64,000 nucleotides of DNA from Ephemerocybe angulata (lineage: Eukaryota; Basidiomycota; Agaricomycetes; Agaricales; Psathyrellaceae): contig JAACJK010000167.1 in assembly GCA_013368325.1 (NCBI GenBank), positions 310,001-374,000 on the forward strand, in the 5' to 3' direction. The notes under the pieces were generated by a model. The model was given only the letters and a program-made list of their open reading frames with translations. It was not told the origin of the DNA and made no database searches. Below are positions 1 to 13,316 of the stretch, piece after piece. Within the stretch, counting starts at the first letter, position 1. Each line of letters begins with the position of its first letter. Position numbers and translations under genes: made by a program.

Positions 1-3000
1 CTGGACGTCGGGCTCGACTCCCCGAGATACCAACACGACGCGCACACCGGTGCGGTCGTCGAATTCCTCGAATACTACCCTTCGGAGACCTCAGAACACG
101 AGTCCGCGGTCGCCGTTGAGCAGCATCAAGGATATTGTGCAGATGTGGAAGGGGAAGGGAGGGTCCCCCGAGAAGGAACTGCCCCAAAGGCCGCAGGAGC
201 AGACGACGCCTGCTAGGGAAGGAGGTGAGGAAGGACTTTTTGAGATTAGGAGGAGGGTGAGGGGAGTAGGGCAGCGGTTGAGGGAGAGGGAGAGTCTTGG
301 GAATGGGGATAATACTCCCCCTGGGATGACTAGGAATAGCAGTGGAAGTGGGTCGGGACAGAGAGATAGTCGGAGCAGTGGTGCGCTTCCGCCCGGGTTT
401 GACCTTGGGCAGTTTAGCGCGTACACTCAGAGTGAGGAACCGGTGAGTATCGACGCGTTTTATGCCGGGGGGATGTTGCTGATACCTTCTTAGCCCATCC
501 ATATTGGCCTTCTGTGGTTCTTGAACGTCCATACAACCCCACCGTACCGTTGGCAACGATGCCAAGCGTTGCTGTACCCGCACATGCTTTTGCTTTCCTG
601 GCTTTCTCCCGGAGGTGGTCGCGGCATTGTCGCGTTGGATTTGCTCAACTGCACGAGTGTCACCAGCGTGCCTAGTCCGACCCACCCTAGCGCGCGTGAG
701 GATGTTGGGACCATGGCTGCTCGACTACAGGTGGAAGATGCGAGGAGGGAGAGAAGGGAAGAGGTCAACCTCATGGAGACGCTGGTTCCATTCCATATGA
801 TCTACGCGGACGGTGTTGAGAGGTTGGGAACTGAGAGTTTGGGCGAACGCAGTAAATGGGTCAACAGACTTTGGTACGTGTCGAGTTTCTATCAAAGATT
901 GCGGTTAGCTTACTCGTTTACAGGGAGGTCGTGAACCGCCAGGATGCCGCTCAGTCTTCTATCACCCGCTCGCCGACGGGCTCCATCCGGACTATCATGT
1001 CGATGTCGTCGTCCGTCTCGCGTTCGTCTACTGCCTCGACCGAAAATGGCTCTCGTTCCACTGTCTTTGTCCCGCCCCTGTCGTCTCTTCAAGACATTGA
1101 TTCATACGCCTCGACGTCACCATCCAGGACTCATTCGGATTTGTCGAGGAACGGTTCTCTCATCTCATCCCACTTTACCAGAACTGTCGACGACACTGTC
1201 ATCCGTGGCGAAGGTTATTCGTACCCATCAGACGACAGCCGCGTCATTACGCCAACCCGGCGTCCGAGAAGGGGAAGAAGGAGTGGAAGCGTCGGTGAAC
1301 TGGAGCTGGATGAAGGATGGAAACGCGACTCGAGGTTGACAGGGAGAAGCGAGGACGATGTCTTCTACAGTGGAAGCAGCGAGGGCACGACGGATTACCG
1401 CCGCTCCGGGATTTCGTCGACTTACTTTTCGCCGGAGGAGGGGGATGATGAGACTTGGCTTGGCAGTCGCACGGGAACTGGGACTGGGACTTATTCGGAC
1501 ACGTTCACTCCGACCGGAACGAGGACGCAAGCGTCGACCTATTTGTACAGCGAGGGAAGGACTGTCACTGGGACCGAGTCGCCCGTGTCGAATAGCTATC
1601 TCTCGGAGACGGGCTCCAACACCTATACGGCGGCGTCTCCTTCGCTTATTCGGTCCAACGAGATTCGGAGGAGGCCGAGAGCGCACTCTTCGACGGCCAG
1701 TGGGAGCGAGATATCGACCTCGACGTCGGCTTCTGATCACTCGTCGCAGAGGGAGAATACGCGCTCAGTGCTTAGCGAAGATTATACCAGGACGAATGGG
1801 AGCAATGGGACGCGCAGCGGGACGTACACGCCTGTTGGGAGCGAGAGTTATCTCTCCCCGAATGATTCTGCGAGTCGTAGTTATACGCCTAGTGGGAGTC
1901 AGCTTTCGAGGTCGAACTTTGGCAGTATTCGAAGCATTCCGAGTCTTGCAGGAAGTGAGAGTGGAAGTGGAAGTTATGAGAGGAGTGGGAGTTATTCTGG
2001 AGGGAGTGGGAGTGGGAGTTATTCTGGGGGAAGCTACCTTAGTGGGGAGAATGGGAGGTCTTCGGAGACTTATTCTGGGAGCAGCGGGAGCCATACGAGG
2101 AGCTATACCGATAGTGCCAGCTATACGAGGAGTTATACCCCGACTGGAAGTGTTGGGAGGAGTTATACCCCTACCAGTGGGATCACGAGGAGCTATACCC
2201 CTACCAGCGGAAGCGGGATCACGAGGAGCTATACCCCGAGCGGAAGCTACACGCCTGAAAGCGGCACCTACTTGCTTTCGGGCACCGGGCCCAGCGGGTC
2301 TGGAGGCTCAGGCGTCTCTGGCAGTCCTTCAAGCTCTGGAAGTCCGTCGATCTCGGGGACTGACTACACCAGGCACATCCGAACGACCGCGATCTCGTCG
2401 AGCGAGACGGGATACGACATCTGCTTGTCTTCTGACTTTAGTCGCCCTGCTCCCTATACGAGCGAAACGGAGTCTGACACCGTCACGCCGAACATCCCCA
2501 GCCCCGTGCCGAGCCCGATCCGCCTGCCCATGCCCGCCGACAGCATGTCGGTCGTCTCTGACATTCGCACTGAGAAGTGGCAGAAGGACACCTCGGACAC
2601 TGCGAGCATCCGCTCGTTCGAGTCGTTTGGGAGTCTCTCGTCCATCCCGAGCATCCGCTCCGTCGACTCGTACAAGACTGCATCTGAGCCGAGAGCGAAG
2701 GCGGACACGGATTATGAGACCGCCGCTGGGTGGAGCAGCAGTGCGGCGAGCACGCCCAAGCTGTCGTCGATTGGGATTCGGGATGATGATGGAGCGAGTC
2801 TGCATGGGATGCCGTCGCCGATTGTGGACGTCGAGGCGCCCCTGCCACTATCGCCTTCCCTCGTTTCGGATTTATTGCCGGAAGAGGTTCCCCTCCCGCC
2901 TTCTGTGCGCACCAGCGTGTCGACGCCGCCGAGTCCTCTGCCGGAGAGTGTTAGTGTGTCCCCGCCGCCGAGTCCCCTGCCGGAGAGTGTTGAGAGCGAG

Positions 3001-6000
3001 AGTGTGGATACGCCGTCGCCGCTGAAGGCGTTCACGGAGGAGGAGATTGAGACTGAGCCTGCGTTGTCGGTGTCGCCGCCTATGCCTGAAGGGATTGCCC
3101 ATATCAGCCCGCTTCCGTCTGCGCCTTCGACTGCACCGTCTTTGGCGCCTACCCAGCACGAGGAGTCGCCTGAACCTGAGCCTGTGACGTTGCCTGATGA
3201 TAGGCTGAGCCTTGTGTCGTCGCTCCCGCCAACTCTGAGCAGGAGTGGGTCTACGATTGACTCGGTTGCGACGCCTTCGTCGATTGGTATATCTGCTGGG
3301 TCTGCCGGGACGAGCAGTCATTCTGTCCCCGCTGCCTCTCCGCGAATGCCAGCGACGCCTGAGATTCTCAGTTCGGGGGTTCCGACGCCGAGAGTTCCGA
3401 CGCCAAGAGCGGTTACGCCTCTCCCCCCTGTTGTTGTTGCGCCCCCGCGCAGTGTCTCGTCTTTGGGCTCGACTCTGCCTCTTCCATACAGTCTTTCGGA
3501 GTCGACGCTCTCGTCACCCTTGGATCTCTCGACCATCAGCGGTACTTCGTCCAGTCCGGCACCTCTGAGCCCTCAACAGTGGGCGTCCTCGACGGATCGG
3601 TCGTATGATTCTTCAGTGTTGCATCCGTCGCCCTCTGCGCTGTCTATGAACTTGCAGGACTTTGGCCGCGACGCGTCGTACGAGACGTCTTTCCTGCGCC
3701 CGAGTGGGTCGCCGTCGTCTGTCGGCCGCATGAGCACGATCCCGCCGTCCCCGCTCTCCGTGATGCAGCCGCCGCCTGTGCAGCCCGTGCAGCAGCAGCC
3801 GAGGCAGCAGCTCCCCGCGCTCTCGCCCATCCCGCCGCTCTCGGCGTCGGCGGAGTCGGACGATGCGGCTACGCCGACCAGCCTTTCGTTTACGTCGACG
3901 CTGTCGTCGTCTTCGCCGACGTCGTCGCTGAGCTCGTTCATCTCGGAGTCGGTGTCGCTGTTGCATGAGTTGGGGGATATTGAGGTGCCGCAGACGCCTG
4001 GAGCTGAGTCGGATGTGAGGACTGTGCCGACGTTGTTGTCTACGCCTTCTGAGAGAGCGGTTAGTTTTGTTTTTCCATTTGTGTTGATGGCTTTTGGCTG
4101 ATTTGGGGTTTGCAGCTTTCTTTGACGCCTATTGCGATGAGGAGTCCTCAGATGACTACGCCTGAGGCGTCCATTGCTGTCAGCATGACGACGCCCCATG
4201 GCGAAGGAGACACGGACCGTTCTAGTTTGAGGACCATGTCAGAGTCTGAAAGCGCTATCACGGAACGGGACCTTGGAAGGGATATGGACCGCCTCGTTGA
4301 AGACCTGCGGCAGTACGACCAGAATCGTGGATTGGAGCACCAGGACATCGCCGACAACATTCGGGCGCTTAGAGATGAGCTCCACGGCCTTGCCGACTTC
4401 CTCCACCGAACGCCTCCTCCACCTCAGCAAGTGGTAGTTCCGATGCCCGCTCCTGCCCCCGTTATTGTGCAGGCCCCTGCGCCGTTCCCTGAGCGCATCA
4501 CGCTGAAGGATGAGGCTGTTGGAGGAGATGGGAGCGAGGTTGTGTACCTGCGGCCGGATGACTATCGGGGTCTGGAGGGCTCGACGTTGAGTCGGGCTAC
4601 GAGCAACGCCAGCAGTTTCCAATCTTACCTCTCGTCGCATCATTCGGATGATGAGTACCTGGAGATGGGCGATGAGCCTGAATCCCTGGAGCCGATACCC
4701 GAGTCGCCTGTGAGCTGGTCGATCTCGTCCTCGTCCTATGGCGAGACTGAGACGTCGTCTTCTACTTCCGCGTCACCGGTGTCGACAAGGATAACGAGGA
4801 GGAGCGAGGCTATCTCGCCTGCTCCGACTACTATATCAACTTCGACTGCGACTGCGACTGCGACTCCCATCAGGCGTGCGCCTACCCCGATCAACCTTAT
4901 GCCTCAGCTGAACGACATTCTGCGCCAACTGGGCGACCTCGGCGACAGTCAGGTTGCTACGAACCGTCTGCTTGACGAGCTGCGCAGCAAGGAGGCGCCG
5001 CCGGACCACACGCAGGAGCTTGCTGACCGCTTGGCGCGCATTGAGGATTTGGTGCAGACTCTGACGCAGATTCAAGGGCATCCTCGGGCTCCCCCGCAGG
5101 TGCAGCAGTTCTTCATGGCCCAACCTGGTGCTTCTGAGCCCAGCGATGGGTCAGGTGGTTCGGGTGGTTCGCTGTCGGACTCGTCTGCGTCTCAAGATCG
5201 ACTTCGGGATATCGACAGGCTGAGGAACATTCTCCAGGGGATCACGCCGACGGATGGGGTTACGGGCCCGCCCTCTGGGATGCCGCATATGCCTCCTCTT
5301 CCTACGACTTTGGATGATATTCTTGGGATGGGAGCGGGGCTTTCTGGTCCGATTCAGCCTCCTCCGCAGTTGGTCCCCTTCGTGTATCAGCCTGCTGAAA
5401 TGCCTGCGAGGAGTGAGAGTCCGTTGACGATCGACAGTTTGCCTGCCCGGTCGTGGTCTGAACCAAGATTGCCACAGACGGAGTATATGGATCCTCGAAT
5501 GGGGAGTCGTCGACAAGCGTCCATTCGCCGCCGACCTTCGTCTTATGCCTCTACTATAGAGTCCCCGGTACCGAAACGGGCGAGAGAGACAGGGTATGCG
5601 CCCGCGCCTCCTCAGCCCCAGGCCCCGTCGGGGCCACAGACACAACCTCAGCAGCCGCAACAGCCGCAAGTGTATGCCGTGCAGCCCGCCGAGTCTGAGA
5701 TCGATGTGGATGCTATCCTCGATCAGAGGCGTCCGGGAGGACAGATGTACCCGATGCCGACGCCTGCGCCTGCGCCTCCTCCGGGAGGGCCACCGCAACC
5801 AAGGCCGGAACGCTTCCATTATGGGCCTGGTCCTCCACCTCAACAGGTACTTCCAGTAAGTTGGTGTTTTCTATGGGATTTGTTTGGGTACTTATTATAT
5901 TATGTTTTTTAGCCTGATGGGTTGTATGGACAGGAGCCGATCCGGCCTCCGTCAGCTCCTGCTGGACTTGGACACGAGGCAGGGCGGCACCAGCCAGAGA

Positions 6001-9000
6001 GTTGGTACAGGCCGCCTTCGAGAGATAAGAAAGGACAGACGAAGGTATGTTTCGCAGTTTCATAGACAGGGAAGATGGGGATAGCTGAGGCCTTCTTTAG
6101 CACGGCGTTGGCGTTACTTCGCTCGAAAATGTTCGCCCGTCTGGTGGAAGGATTTCAGGACGTCCTCAAACTGGGACTGGTGTTGGGACTGGAGGTGTGG
6201 GTGCAGGCACAGGGGTAGGCGGAGCGCCTTATGTTCCGATGCCAGCAGCACCTGTGAGTACCCTTTGTTATGCGATGCGATTTAATACTGACATCTTTCC
6301 AGACTGTCGTCCAGATTCCGCTCTTCGACTCCCTGATGGAGATTCTGAGGGTGAGTGCATACCTTAACAGCGGGCGTAGTAATTCTCACTTCATTGTTTG
6401 AATAGGAAAATCGCTTGGCCCAACTGGCGACTGTCGATCAGCAGCGAGAGTTGATGAGGTATATGCGAGGCTTGAACGAGTGGCTTGAGAAGGACGTGTT
6501 CGACCGTCAAAGCGAATTGCGTGGAGTGGTTGCACGGGTTGACGATTTGCGGACACAACTCCAGAATATGCAGGAAGCGCAGAGAGGTATGTGGCATAGC
6601 TCTGTCAGCGACTTTGGACTTAACAGCAAATAGATGACCGCACGGTAACCTCCTCCTCCTCGCCGTCGACGAGGTTCGAGATGCAAATTCCAGGCATGCC
6701 CCAGCCACACCATTACCCCCCGATGGGGCAGCAGCCTGGGATGCAACCTGGGATGCCGCCTGGTTTCTTCCCTTACCCGCAAACAGGTGAACGACCTGTG
6801 ATACCGACACACATCCCCACCGAGCACGTCACTCCCCAAGGACCATTCCCTCCGGTCATCCCACAGACGCAGCAGCCGATGAATGTTGTCATCCAGCAGC
6901 CACAGGGCATGCCAATGGGACCGATAGTTCCGCCCATGACAGGGTTCGGGCCTCCTCCTGGAGGAATGGTACCATCCCATGTCACTGGTCAGACTCGGCC
7001 CCAGTCGGTGTTCATTCCTTCTGACCCGTCGGATACTGAGTCGCCCTATCAAATGCGGCCACCGATCGTTAGTGGGATGGGACCGAGCGTTGTTCACGTT
7101 GTCTCAAGCCCATCGAGCAGCAGTACCTCGCCAAGCGGAAGGACTGATAGGACTGGCCGTCGACCACGCCATTCAAGGACTCCCAGTCGGCACGGTGGAA
7201 GGACAGATTCAGGAGAGCCCTCAAGCTACCAGGACGATGACCGCCAGGGCCGCCGCCGGCCTAGTAGCCGCAGCAGTAGAAGTAGTCGGAGTGCTTCCAC
7301 TGGGAGCCCGAGATCTTTGTCTCCTAGCTCTCGCAGGCGTCGTCCAAGTAGGCGGAGGTATGAGGATGCAGAGAGTTACCCCCCTCCTCCCATTGCTGGA
7401 TCCATGGCTCCGTCGATGCAGCAACAGCCACCTCAGCAGATGCAGCAACCACCAGTGACGGTTAACATAGTTCCACCATCGGCAACCGTGTCAGATTACC
7501 CCCCTGGTTCACCGCGTCATCCTGATTTGCAGCCACCTCAGACCCCTGCACCCCAGCAACAGCAGCAGCCCAACATCATCGTCCTGCCGCCCCAGCAGCA
7601 ACAGATGCCCCCCATGACTGCCGGAATGCCGATGACGATGATGCCACCACCGAGCCCAGGAGGATACGAACCGACCATGATGCACGTACCGACCTCGACA
7701 ATGGGAGGGCCAATGCCTATGATGGGTACTGTCCCTTCAGGGTACATGCCTCCCCAAACGATGGTGCCCACAATGGTTCCGACTATGGGTGCTCCTCCAG
7801 TAATATATCAGCAGCCGAGTCGTTCCTCGTCTCGCTCTTCTCGTGGTCGATCCCGTTCACGGGACAGGAGGCACAGGAGGTCGAGGTCGCGCTCGCCCCG
7901 CCAAGCAGCTACTCCCGCTCCCCCTCCTGCCGTCAACATTATCACTCCGTCAGCCCCTACGGAACATCGCAGGCGCTCCCGTAGTCGGTCAAGCTCACGA
8001 GGTCGCCCGATTTATGGTGTCCCACCAACAGCACCGACGATGATGCAACCCCCGATCATCATGCAACAGCCGCCGTCCCAAGCGCCAACGATGATGCAGC
8101 CACCAATGGTTATGCAGCCTCCTATGGTTATGGGCCAACCGACGGTCATGGGGCAGCCATTCGGCCAGCCACCTGTCATTATGGCCCGTACAGACTCACG
8201 TCGCAGTCGGAGGAGCAGGAGCAGGAGCCGTAGTCCAAGGCGTGACCCAATCATTGTGCAGCAGCCGGCTCAGACGCAGCTGCCGACGGTTTATCCTGCG
8301 CCTACTGCTCAGACACAGCCAATAGTGATGGCGGGTCCTCAGCCATTCGGCCAGCCCTTTGGTCCAACGCCTATAGTTATGCCTAGTCGCACTCGAAGCC
8401 GCTCGTCTTCCCGGGGACATAGGAGGTCGAGGTCTCCGAGGCAGGTCGTTCAGCAACTTCCTGCTCAGCAAGCGCCTATCATTCTTCCTCCGGGCGGGAT
8501 ACAGCAGCAGCCCACGGTCATCCGAACGCACCGCAGTCGGAGTCGCAGCCCTGACCACCATCGTCGCCATAGCCGCACACCCCCTCACCATGCTCAGCCT
8601 ATTGTTGTCACTGCGCCTCCTGGAACTGGGGTTCCGCCCACCATCCATCTTCCTTCTCAGTATCCCGTATCGCATGGTGTTCCGATGACCCATGGTGTCC
8701 CAATGTCTCATGGCGTTCCAATGACCCATGGCATCCCGGGGGTTCCTGTAACACATATGAGCCACAGGCCTCACAGTCCCAGATCACACAGTCCTCCTCA
8801 TGTTACAGTTGTTACAGATCCCCGGGGCACGCACGCCACACGTCCTCGTTCTCGCTCTCACTCTCGTCCTCGCTATCGTAGCCGCGAACGCAGCCCTCGC
8901 GGCGGTTACCATTACCGAGAAGAGCGTCGTCGCCCTTACCGTCCCCGTTCTTACGATTCCTTCTCCCTCTCACCTAGACGGACTAGGACCAGGCGGTCAA

Positions 9001-12000
9001 GGTCGATCTCCGAAGATTCGTACAGGCCCCGTCGCGAACGCTACCATCCTTCTAGGGGCCATACTTCATCTCATCCTTCTGCTCACCCTTCTGCTCATCC
9101 CGGCGGGCGCAGACGTTCATACTCTTACTCTGCATCCACCATCTCACGGTCTCGTTCCCATTCCCCCGAGTTGGTCACTGGTCCGCCTCGATCATCGAGG
9201 CCTGGTGCTGGTCGACGTGTTCGCGATCGTTCTTACTCAGATGACGGGCGCAGGACGCAACATACCGGTTCCACTCAAAGGGTTCACAGGTCTCCAGCCC
9301 ATTCGCCCATCCGTCTTGTTAGGACGAGACGCAGTTATGATAGCGAAAGTGGCAGTAGGACTCCTCCACCAAGGACTGGGACTCACAGACGTGGAAGCAG
9401 GTCTCCCCCTCCCAGAACGGGAACCCACAGGCCAGCCTCGCCGCCCTCCCCCAGAGGTCGCCCTGGAACTCACGCTGGCGATGTTGGCCGTACACCCGTG
9501 GTTGTCACTGTTCCCCCGCCGCCTATTCGGTCGCCTGCCGCTGTCTCTTACATGTCCTTGGAGGACGAGAGGCATACCCCAGGTACCCGACCAGGAAGTC
9601 GGCCTTCCGGCTCGGAGTATGATCCTCGTCATTCGCACTATGGGCCTTCTCGACAACCTTCTCGACATACCTCTCGACACACCTCTGAACGCCACCCTTC
9701 AGAAAGGCGCTCTTCCGAGAGACGGTCATCGGAGCGACACCCATCTGAGCGTCACTCAGGCGAGCGTCAAGATACTCCTCATATCATCACAGTCCCTGCT
9801 TCCCGAGCCGAAAGCCGAACAACTCGCACTCCTTCTCGCACTTCTTCTCGCACTCCTTCTCCTGAACAGCGGTATTCAACCCCTCGCCCGACTTCCGATG
9901 GCCCCTTGCCCATCCCAGTTCGCATGCATAGTCCGTCGGCGTCTACCCGTCGGTCGGAGTCGTTCTCTGATGAATCAGTGCCTCATCCCGCCCGGACGCA
10001 TGTTACAGGCGCCTCAGACCGTGTCTCAACCGCGCCACACCGCGAATCCGGGACGTCTGGGCGAGCTGAATCTCCCATTCCCTTTGTTGTTCGCCCGACC
10101 CCAACGATTCCCTCGCATTCCCGACCAGCGACCGCGGCGGGAGGGAGGAGGAGCGCAACTCCACCAGTGGATCGTCGCGGTGCTACCACTCCGTTCATTA
10201 TTGGGGCGGCTGATGACCAACGCGAGCACCTCGAACAACTCAATGAAGTTGCCCTGCGTTTGCATGATGCTGCAGTGGCAGCCCAACAGGCTGAAGACCG
10301 ACGCGAGCTGGAGTTCAGGCACCACGAGGAAGACCGCGATCAGCTTTTCCTAAGGCAAGAGGAACTACGAAACCAGGAAGCTCGTGCACGAGCGGACGAT
10401 ATATGGAAGGAGATCGATACCCGATTGGCCACTCTTCCAGCTCCTCCAGCTCCTCGACCAGTTTCTGAGCACGCACCTTCAGCTGTCGTTGAAAGCGATA
10501 AGCCGGTGTCCATCATCGGCGTACCAGCAGAGCCAGAAGGTGGTGATTCGAGCTCATCGGAGACTCCCACTACCCCCACCACCCCATCTTCCCGTCCTGT
10601 GACCTTGCAAGACCTCCCCGAAAAGGAAAGCGACCGAATCAGCATCAGCACCTTCCGTCAAGCCGCGTCACAGCATGCGAATGAGATCATCGAAACTATC
10701 CAGCTTGAGCGCGAAGAGCACGCTCGCCAAAGGGCTGAGGAGGCTGCTGAGCGCGAGAGGCTAGCCGACCAACTCGCTGACGAGCACAAAAATCTCCTGG
10801 CCATCCGTGACGACCGCATCCGGGCGTTGGAGGAGGAGCTTCAGAAGGTGAAGGATGAGCTGGTGAGTGAGCGGGAAGCCAGGTTGACGGAGGAGGCGGC
10901 AGCAAGAGAGCAGGACAGGGAAGAGAGAATGGAGCGGGATATGGCGTTCGAGAAGCAGCTGGGAGATATCACAAACCTTGTGCAGGAGCAGCGCGACCAT
11001 ACCGAGAGGAAGACTGAGTTGATGGAGCAGAGGTGGGCGGAGAAGCAGGAGAGGCGGCAGGGCAAGGAGTTCCAGATGATTGAGTTGAGGGAGATTGTGA
11101 TGCAGTTGCACAACGATCTAGCGATCGATCGACAGAGAGCTGAGGAAGCGCGCGATATGTGTGCGACGAAGGAGGGTACGTATGCTTCTTTCCGCTGTGG
11201 GGACAGTAGACTGACCGTGGTGCGTCTAGATTTGAGAGCCGTGATTGAACAACTTCAAAGGCAGAACGATGAGCAGAGGCAACTTCTGGAGATGTTCTCT
11301 GAGAGTGAGTATTTCGTTCTTTCAAACCTCTTGCTTTGTTCACGCTCTTCTTCAAGGCTGGCGTGCGGATTGTGCTCGACACCAGGAGGAGACAATAGCA
11401 GCCGTTCGAGCTACTGCCGAAACTCAAGTTCCGTTCAATGTCGAGAACGTGCGTCCTCTCCGTTTTTCTTGATCTGGCCCCTTTATTTACCATTTGCGTC
11501 TTAGTACCTCAAAGACTTCAGTCAGGCTCTTGCCACCGAAGTTCGTCTGCTCCTTGGAGAAGTTGGCAAGTTGCGTGAAGACAGAAGGGCACTTCAACAG
11601 TATGTGGAGATCTTTGATGATTTTGACCTGGAACTCATGTCGTGCTCTCTAGCGAAATTGCCACTCTGTTGTTCATGAAGACGAAGTGGGGTCCCGGCGG
11701 CGAGTTCGATCCCGAGTGGTGAGCATTCCACTGACTTATGCGGACAGGAGTGGACTGTTTTTTCTAACTTTAACATTTGTAGGAGACCGCCTCAGGAAAC
11801 TGGTTCAGGGCCGCCACCCCCTCCGCCTCCCCCACCTGAGGATGCGCCGCAGGATGCTCCTGCCCATGCCCGTCCAGGCTGGAGGCCGACTGGGAAGAAA
11901 GGCAAGAAGAAGAAGGCAGCACAGCAGGCACCTCCTCAGCCCCAACCTGCCATGGAACAATTTACACAAAGCGCGATGTCATATACGGCGTACGGCGGTG

Positions 12001-12259
12001 GCCAGCCCTTACCTCGACGCCAGCCTAATGTACTCAGTCCCCGAACCCAGGTCGAATCATGGCAACCCGAACAGTGGCATCGTAAGTTCCGCTTTCATAT
12101 TCAGACGTCTTCCCTTTCTAATCGTCTTTCCTGGCAGCCGACCCAAATTACGAGCCTTCTTCCATCGCGCCGTCAACAGCACAACCGACAGTCCATGTTG
12201 CTCCTCCACCTCCCGCTGGCTTGTTTGGACCGGGCTCTGATCAGGACTCTAGATACTAA
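1..12259 (+). CDS. Giant PH-domain, Ser/Pro/RS-rich coiled-coil protein (5'-partial)
   Basis: Fifteen exons can be joined in one frame: 1-442, 494-873, 924-4059, 4116-5855, 5913-6044, 6101-6253, 6303-6350, 6406-6586, 6634-11175, 11230-11304, 11357-11448, 11505-11599, 11653-11718, 11783-12081 and 12138-12259. They give about 3,833 visible residues, and the start codon lies outside the window. Visible residues about 148-275 look like a PH domain: a WQRCQALLYPHMLLLSW strand pattern, then PFHMIYADGVERL and a closing helix ending KWVNRLW. Exon 3 is almost pure Ser/Gly/Thr/Pro with degenerate SYTP-type repeats. Exon 9 (1,514 residues) holds proline-rich tracts and RS/SRSRSP blocks like those of splicing-associated proteins. 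Residues about 3264-3335 and 3419-3620 are strongly charged coiled coil, followed by a PPPPPP tract and a basic KKGKKKK patch. No enzyme motif is visible. A membrane- or cortex-associated scaffold is an inference from the PH and coiled-coil parts. The RS blocks could instead point to the nucleus. Exon joins are well supported by phase; function is open. Confidence 0.8.
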
Positions 12260-12473
12260 CTTTATATACGCACATCTTATGACCCGTTTATGATATTTTT
12301 GCCATATGTTTACCTTGCTCTAATCTTGCTATGCTTGCTCTGTACATCTACCATATGAATGCCACCATTTTGTATCTTCACATCCACTGGCGCCCGATGA
12401 CCAGGACGCTCAGAAATTCTGGCAGAGCCCTCGCCGTGCGAACGCCATCATTCTGCGGCTTTCAGCAACCGTC

Positions 12474-13223
12474 ATGAACATATTCCATCGTTCCCGGCTT
12501 GTCCTTCGTTCCCTGTCTCGGTACTCCCATGACCAGGCTGCGGATACTATCTTCGCCGACTCACGTCGCCCAGAGTTATTCTATCACCTTGTGCAGCCTC
12601 CCACACCATTGTCACCCGACTTGAGCGTCTTTGCACTCTCATTCCTCAACCAGCCGCTGCACAATGCAGAATCTTCAGCAGTCCTTGGCTGGGTGCCCGT
12701 CCCTCAGGAGGCTGGATCTGTTACGCCAGAAGAGATAGCCCAGCGCGTCGTTTGGCGAGATTTCCGCGAAAATGGTGGGTTTTGCAGCTTCTGGTGTCGT
12801 CTCCCACTCATAAAATGTGACGTCAGCCTCCTTCAAGGACATTCTGCATAAAAGCTTGTACACGTCTTTGCGAGATGGAAAGGACGAGATATGGGTGAAC
12901 GGGGCTAAGCAGCTGCAAGAAGGGTGGATGCATATCCACGGTGAGTCTTTGGTGGGCTTGGGTGCTTTTATGGCGTTACTTAGGGTGTGTCGATAGATCA
13001 GAGAAACCCGCCCGCCTTGGGCAGAGTCGGGGACCCAGACGATATCATTGCGTCTGTTCTTGTTGAAAACAGCACGGTCAAGCCAGAGACATACCAACCG
13101 ATGCCCTCATACCGGATGTGCACCGCTGACGGCATCTTGCAGCTTACACCTGCTATGCTGGAGGATCTGGTTACTGTGCTGCAGAGGGTTGTCGAAGGAG
13201 AGAACGCCAACGTCAACCCGTAG
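12474..13223 (+). CDS. Conserved basidiomycete protein of unknown function
   Basis: Three exons (12474-12774, 12827-12940, 12997-13223) join in frame to give 213 residues. I recognise no named domain. The N-terminal half is amphipathic (NIFHRSRLVLRSLSRYSHDQ), and the C-terminal half is a globular, non-repetitive sequence ending in an LEDLVTVLQRVVEGE helix. The compact, low-repeat composition and consensus splice sites argue for a real gene. Codons upstream of the chosen ATG stay open back to 12324 without another in-frame ATG and look coding (PDDQDAQKFWQSPRRAN just before it). The true N-terminus may therefore include a further 5' exon I could not define. It starts only 214 nt after the giant gene on the same strand. 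Confidence 0.65.
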
Positions 13224-13316
13224 AGTCAAAATACGGTACGTTGGAAGAAGATTGGTATCTCTACCACGGACTAACTAAGCATGCATAGATGATTATACCA
13301 ATACCCCCACCATTCT

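Noticed and set aside
1228..5843. Long minus-strand and alternative-frame open stretches inside the giant gene
   Set aside because: They are Arg-rich mirror images of Ser/Pro-rich coding DNA, lack splice logic, and the plus-strand frame is continuous through 15 exons.
8800..10353. A 517-codon plus-strand open frame overlapping exon 9
   Set aside because: The chosen frame is open across the whole exon and leads into the coiled coil. This one is its low-complexity shadow.
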